64,000 nucleotides of DNA from Luscinia megarhynchos. Lineage: Eukaryota > Chordata > Aves > Passeriformes > Turdidae. Under the pieces are notes generated by a model that saw only the letters and a program-made list of their open reading frames with translations, was not told the DNA's origin and did no database searches. This document shows, piece by piece, positions 59,801 to 64,000 of the stretch (positions are counted from its first letter, which is position 1; every line of letters begins with the position of its first letter). Location of the stretch: NCBI GenBank assembly GCA_034336665.1, contig CM067566.1, positions 16,164,330-16,228,329 on the forward strand. Direction: 5' to 3'. A program made the translations under genes and the position numbers.

Positions 59801-62800
59801 TCACAGAACATGGAAGGTTTAAGTAAACATTTCAATAACCAGAATGTCCAGATTTCTAGATTGCTCACCTTTATTCTTGAGAGCAATACCAGTTACCAGA
59901 GTGATTCTGGCAGGACCAGAGTTACAGCCATGCAATGATTTTTCAAGTAATACAGCTGCAGCATCCAACAGTTCCTACTGCATCACCTGAAGCTAAATTT
60001 CCCAAAGGTTATTTCAGTAACTGCTGAGATAGACATTTTTGATCAGGTAACCACTAATCTTGTTGTCTCATAAATAACAAAGCATTTCTTAGTTTGTTGT
60101 AAGTCAGGCTAAACTTGGCCCATTATCAAAGCTTCAACCATAGATCATCTTCTCAACCAAAAACACAGCAGAAATGATAGAACTTATTTGTGATCCATGT
60201 TTTCTGTTCCTCACAGTTGTTTATCTATGTTTTGTTAAGAAGAAAACAAAGCCATCCCCCAAAAAATGAAACCGCCACCATTGTTTTCATCTCCTGGATA
60301 TTTCTTTAATTTTACATTCTTCATTTTACTGAGGCATGTACAATTCTAAGAATTGCAGCTTCTGAGCTTGATATGGGAGGGTAAAGGAAATTTGAGGATT
60401 GAATCTGGAGACATTGATCTAATCCAGTCTCTGACAGAATTCTTCTTTGGCTTTGCAGATTCACAGGAATCAAAAGATCCCAGTAAGAAAAACCAGCTTG
60501 CTGAGCTTTAGTTGGTTTCCCCTGCTAAGAGCCCCATAATTAAAGCAATGTTTCTAGTTGTAGATAATGTGAATCAAAACACATTTACATCAACTCATGG
60601 TGAAAAAGTAACTTTTTAGGTATGTGCTACAGTGCAAATTAAAATTCAGTTCTAATAAATATACTGGGAAAGAACATGAATATATATATCATTAGGTTTA
60701 GGAAAAAAAAAAAAAAGACTATTCACATGGTGTCTTCAAGCACTGAAAGCTATCTGTAAGAAACTTGCCAGAATAATAGTACAAGGAGTTCCTGATTTTT
60801 TAATGTCATTGTACAGCATGGCTAGTGAATTATTTAGTGACTCAAACTGCCCATGGATAATTCAAAACTTACATCATCTGGATACTAAATCCCTCATCCT
60901 AAACCTTCTACCTGTTTTCACTGGATATTTTCTGAAGTAATTAGAAAGGGAAAAAATCAACCAATGGTGATTTTCCTACTAGAAAATATTTAAAAGTGGG
61001 TTTAAAGAAGAATGTTACAGCACAGACCTTATGCACTTTTAAAGCAGCCCAGAACTGCAATAACTAGGAAAAGAGCGAGACAGTAAAGAAACCAAGAAAG
61101 AAGTTCTGTTGCAAAATAAACAGCATAGACAGAAAAAGTTAATGTTTGCATGGTATCACACAACAAGGCTGTGTCCTAGTCTGCATTTATGCCTGTTTCT
61201 GAGCCTGATTTTTCAGTTTAAGAAAGGATAATTCCCTTCTTATGATTGGAGTAAGAATAGTAGCTTCTCATTCATGCTGAAGGTAACTGTGCACTGTTCA
61301 TAAATAACTCTGAAATCTCATGTTATTTGTGGAGAAACAGGAAAGCAATTTCCCTGTTTTTTCATTGTCTCCTGTGGACCCTAGTTGGAATAATTCCTTA
61401 TTATGACCAAAAATTGACACGAGCGAAGTCTAATGAGGATTCTAACTCTTCCTATTAGGAAGCAAGTTTTTTTAAATAGAAGGTGACATATCAGATGCTT
61501 CAAAGAACTATAGAATCAGTGATGTATTCTAACAGGGGAAAAACAAGCATACAAAGCTTAGCAAGCAATAGGGCCACAAAGAAAGAGGATTCCAAGCAGA
61601 GTGGGATCATTAGTGTAAATACCACCAGCTAAATAGCAGTGCTTTGGCAACCTAAATCCTGTGGGAATTTATGGCTTTAAATTCATTATTTTAAATGTAG
61701 GAAAAAACATTTATTAAAAATTACAAGTCTGTACTATTTTCCTCCTGCATGGCTGCAGTTATATATCAATTCTGACATTGGCCTCATTTATAAAGTGCTT
61801 GCAGTTCCTATTAGCTCCTGTCATTACTCTAGTCAGTGGTGTTTGTTGACGATGTCCAAGCAGATCTTTATGCCAATGAAGGTGCAACCAAGGAGAGTTT
61901 TGAATAAAGGAAGAGATATATACTGTATGCATGAGGAAGGTCAAGGGGAGGTTCTGCACACACTACCATGCCTGTCTAATACTGCAACACCATCTCTTTG
62001 AAATGTAAATGTTTAATAGCTCTTTCAAAGGAGAGTAAAAACACCTTTGAAAATCCTCTCAGTGAGAACTCTGTGAATGTCCACCCTGTGAGAACCTATG
62101 GGAGGCATGAGGACAGTGCTGGCTTTTGTCTTGGCTAATAGACATAACCTAGCAGTGAGGTTTTCTACAGGTATTTCACTGTAATCATCCACCATAGAAG
62201 GATAATTGTGATAACCTTCAGCACAGCTTTTTATTTTTCCTATGGACAGTGGAGGCAGCAAGGGCTTTTCTCTAGTCTGACACAAGTAAACTCTCCTCCA
62301 GGTAAGGCTTAGCCTTGTCTTTCTTGCTTGCCTTGACAAATTTAAGAGCTCATTCCTCACCAAGGCCAGAAAACCACTCTCTGGTATGTAGTCTAACTTT
62401 CACCAAAGTAGGGAAACCACCCTGCAAGTCTCTTAGATTCTCAGTAGTTCTGGTTCCCTCAAATTATTCTATTGAATGAATAGTATTTAATATAAACCAT
62501 TACTTGAGAAAATATTCATCTGCTGAAAGAAAATTTCCAAAATTAATCTGCTGGTATCTTAGTTCCTTCCTATTTAAGAAATGTCCTGAAGCCAAAAGAT
62601 GTGAACAAAAGTAAAGTTAAAATATGGACATACCCTTGGATTTATGTTCCAGCCTCTGTTAAGGCAGTTTCTTACCATTTTAGGTTTTATAATTTAAAAA
62701 ATACCTATTTATTCCATGGTTCTTATGAAGAACAAAATAACAGGCTGCAACACTCATTCACAAAGGGATGTGACATCCTACAACGTGGCAATGCAGCTAT

Positions 62801-64000
62801 AATACACAGCACACCTTCATTTTAGGACCATCTGGGCTGCAGACTGGCTTTGCATAGCTACATAAGAAGTTTGCTGTAGTATGACAATTTTCCATCCAGA
62901 GGAAGAAAGATTTAAATATTTCTAATCTTAGAAAGATGTCTGCTTTCTTGAATCCCACAATTATGGTGAAAATCTCATTTTAACAGACACATCATCAGTA
63001 CCATCCTTCCAATGGAAAATGAGTGAAGTAATTTTTTTTTTCTACATGTACTGTATTTTTCAGATCTTATCAGGGTCAGGGTGTCCCTTTTTAAGGATAT
63101 GGAAATATGATTGATAATTTAGGACAAAATACAGTGGAAGTTAAAATTTGAAAAGAAATTAGTAATTGCTGTTTAATTAAAACATTTGACAGTACTTCTG
63201 ATCTGATTGTAGTTATTCAGAATTCTGTAGAAAAATTAGGGAGATTTCTTTAAGATCATTCTTTGTAATCTGGCATGTTCCCTCGTGCATTGCCACTGAG
63301 TGGGTATTTGCTGTGCCATTTGACAGTGTGCTTGATCAAAGTCTCACCTCATGCCTCTGCTATTTTCAAGGAATAATAACATTTAAACACAACATTTTTA
63401 TCTGCATGTGAAAAAATTATTGAAAAATTATTTAGGAAAATTTATATAGAGAAAAAATGCATCTTTTTGTTAAAGACCACAGTTTTGAGATGTTAACTAT
63501 TGCTCGCTGTGCTCAGAAATTCAGATATTAGCAAATAAAAACATAATCAAGCATTATCATTTCAGCTCTGTCTGGGAAAAAGACTAAAATAGTTTTTTCT
63601 AAATGAACAGAAAAAAAAGAATCTTTTTTTTATTAAAGCCATTTTATTAAAATCTGGATGCATAGCAGAATATAATTTGGCAATTTTTTTCTTGTTGCAG
63701 TTTTTAGAAGCCAGGAAACTGGTGTGCAGAATGTACAGAGTCAAAATTATGACATAGTAAACCATTAGTATAGAACACATTTCCAGAATTCTTCCCATTT
63801 CATATAAAAGAGTGAACATCTCTGTCCTCCTTTCATTCAACTAAAATGATTTAGGAAGAAGACAAAGAATGCTTCAAATGGGCTAAATTTTCCTGCATTG
63901 CACCTGCAGAAACTAAAATTTAGATATATTTCAACAGGACCATCAATATAATCTTCTAGCATTAAAGCAATGTTTTGTGGGTGTGAAGTTGAAATAGTGG
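56896..64000. other. AT-rich non-coding stretch to the window end
   Basis: No gene, RNA, named repeat or regulatory structure is supported. An A14 run lies at 60703-60716. The largest open frame is 112 codons on the minus strand (62363-62025); it has no motif that I can match to a family, and its flanks show neither splice-site nor promoter context. The 93-codon frame at 58223-58504 (plus) is likewise unsupported. Confidence 0.55.

Noticed and set aside
62025..62363. A 112-codon minus-strand frame as a small gene.
   Set aside because: There is no family resemblance, no promoter or splice context, and its amino-acid composition is unremarkable.
1..64000. CRISPR arrays, operons, prophage or other prokaryotic systems.
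   Set aside because: There are no regularly spaced repeats with unique spacers, no dense coding and no ribosome-binding-site pattern. The sequence has the texture of a bird nuclear genome.

Overview
The window looks like a gene-poor, AT-rich stretch of a bird nuclear genome, either intergenic or deep intronic. The evidence for a bird is its dispersed repeats: several fragments of CR1 (the avian/reptilian non-LTR retrotransposon), one ending in the terminal octamer ATTCTATG and another in a degenerate form of it, and one or two retroviral LTR remnants of avian type. Order and species cannot be fixed from the sequence alone. I found no host protein-coding gene, no convincing exon, no tRNA or rRNA, no CRISPR array and nothing prokaryotic. 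The short open frames (60 to 186 codons) are scattered over both strands and either overlap repeats or look like chance.

Layout. From 1 to about 6.25 kb the sequence is unannotated, with one GC-richer block near 0.29-0.70 kb. A plus-strand CR1 3' end lies at 6.26-6.86 kb and carries an internal deletion. From 6.9 to 10.4 kb it is single-copy-like. A probable solo LTR lies at 10.46-10.87 kb, followed by an unassigned repeat-like piece with a perfect AP-1-type palindrome. From 12.3 to 15.23 kb there is a cluster of three old retroelement pieces: a CR1/L3-like tail on the minus strand, a plus-strand CR1 with the reverse-transcriptase half of ORF2, and a minus-strand piece of CR1 ORF1 with a decayed SGNH-esterase domain. 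A small CR1 tail sits at 16.3 kb, a minus-strand CR1 piece at 26.8-27.1 kb, and an avian ERV LTR at 27.24-27.65 kb. A (TATATC)n hexanucleotide array of about 400 bp, with higher-order structure, occupies 32.28-32.69 kb. The rest, to 64 kb, is AT-rich sequence with a few strand-asymmetric A/C-rich tracts and several short local tandem duplications (22.8, 28.3, 34.1, 37.6, 42.5, 44.4 and 54.4 kb).

No genes work together here. The history that can be read is of layered, dead retroelement insertions and of small local duplications, one of them (34.1 kb) identical over 46 bp and so probably young. I see no sign of a new biological system. The most informative items are the nested CR1 cluster with its mutated catalytic motifs, the hexanucleotide array, and the 48-bp-period duplication. 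Family names rest on recalled resemblance to repeat consensus sequences, not on a database search.
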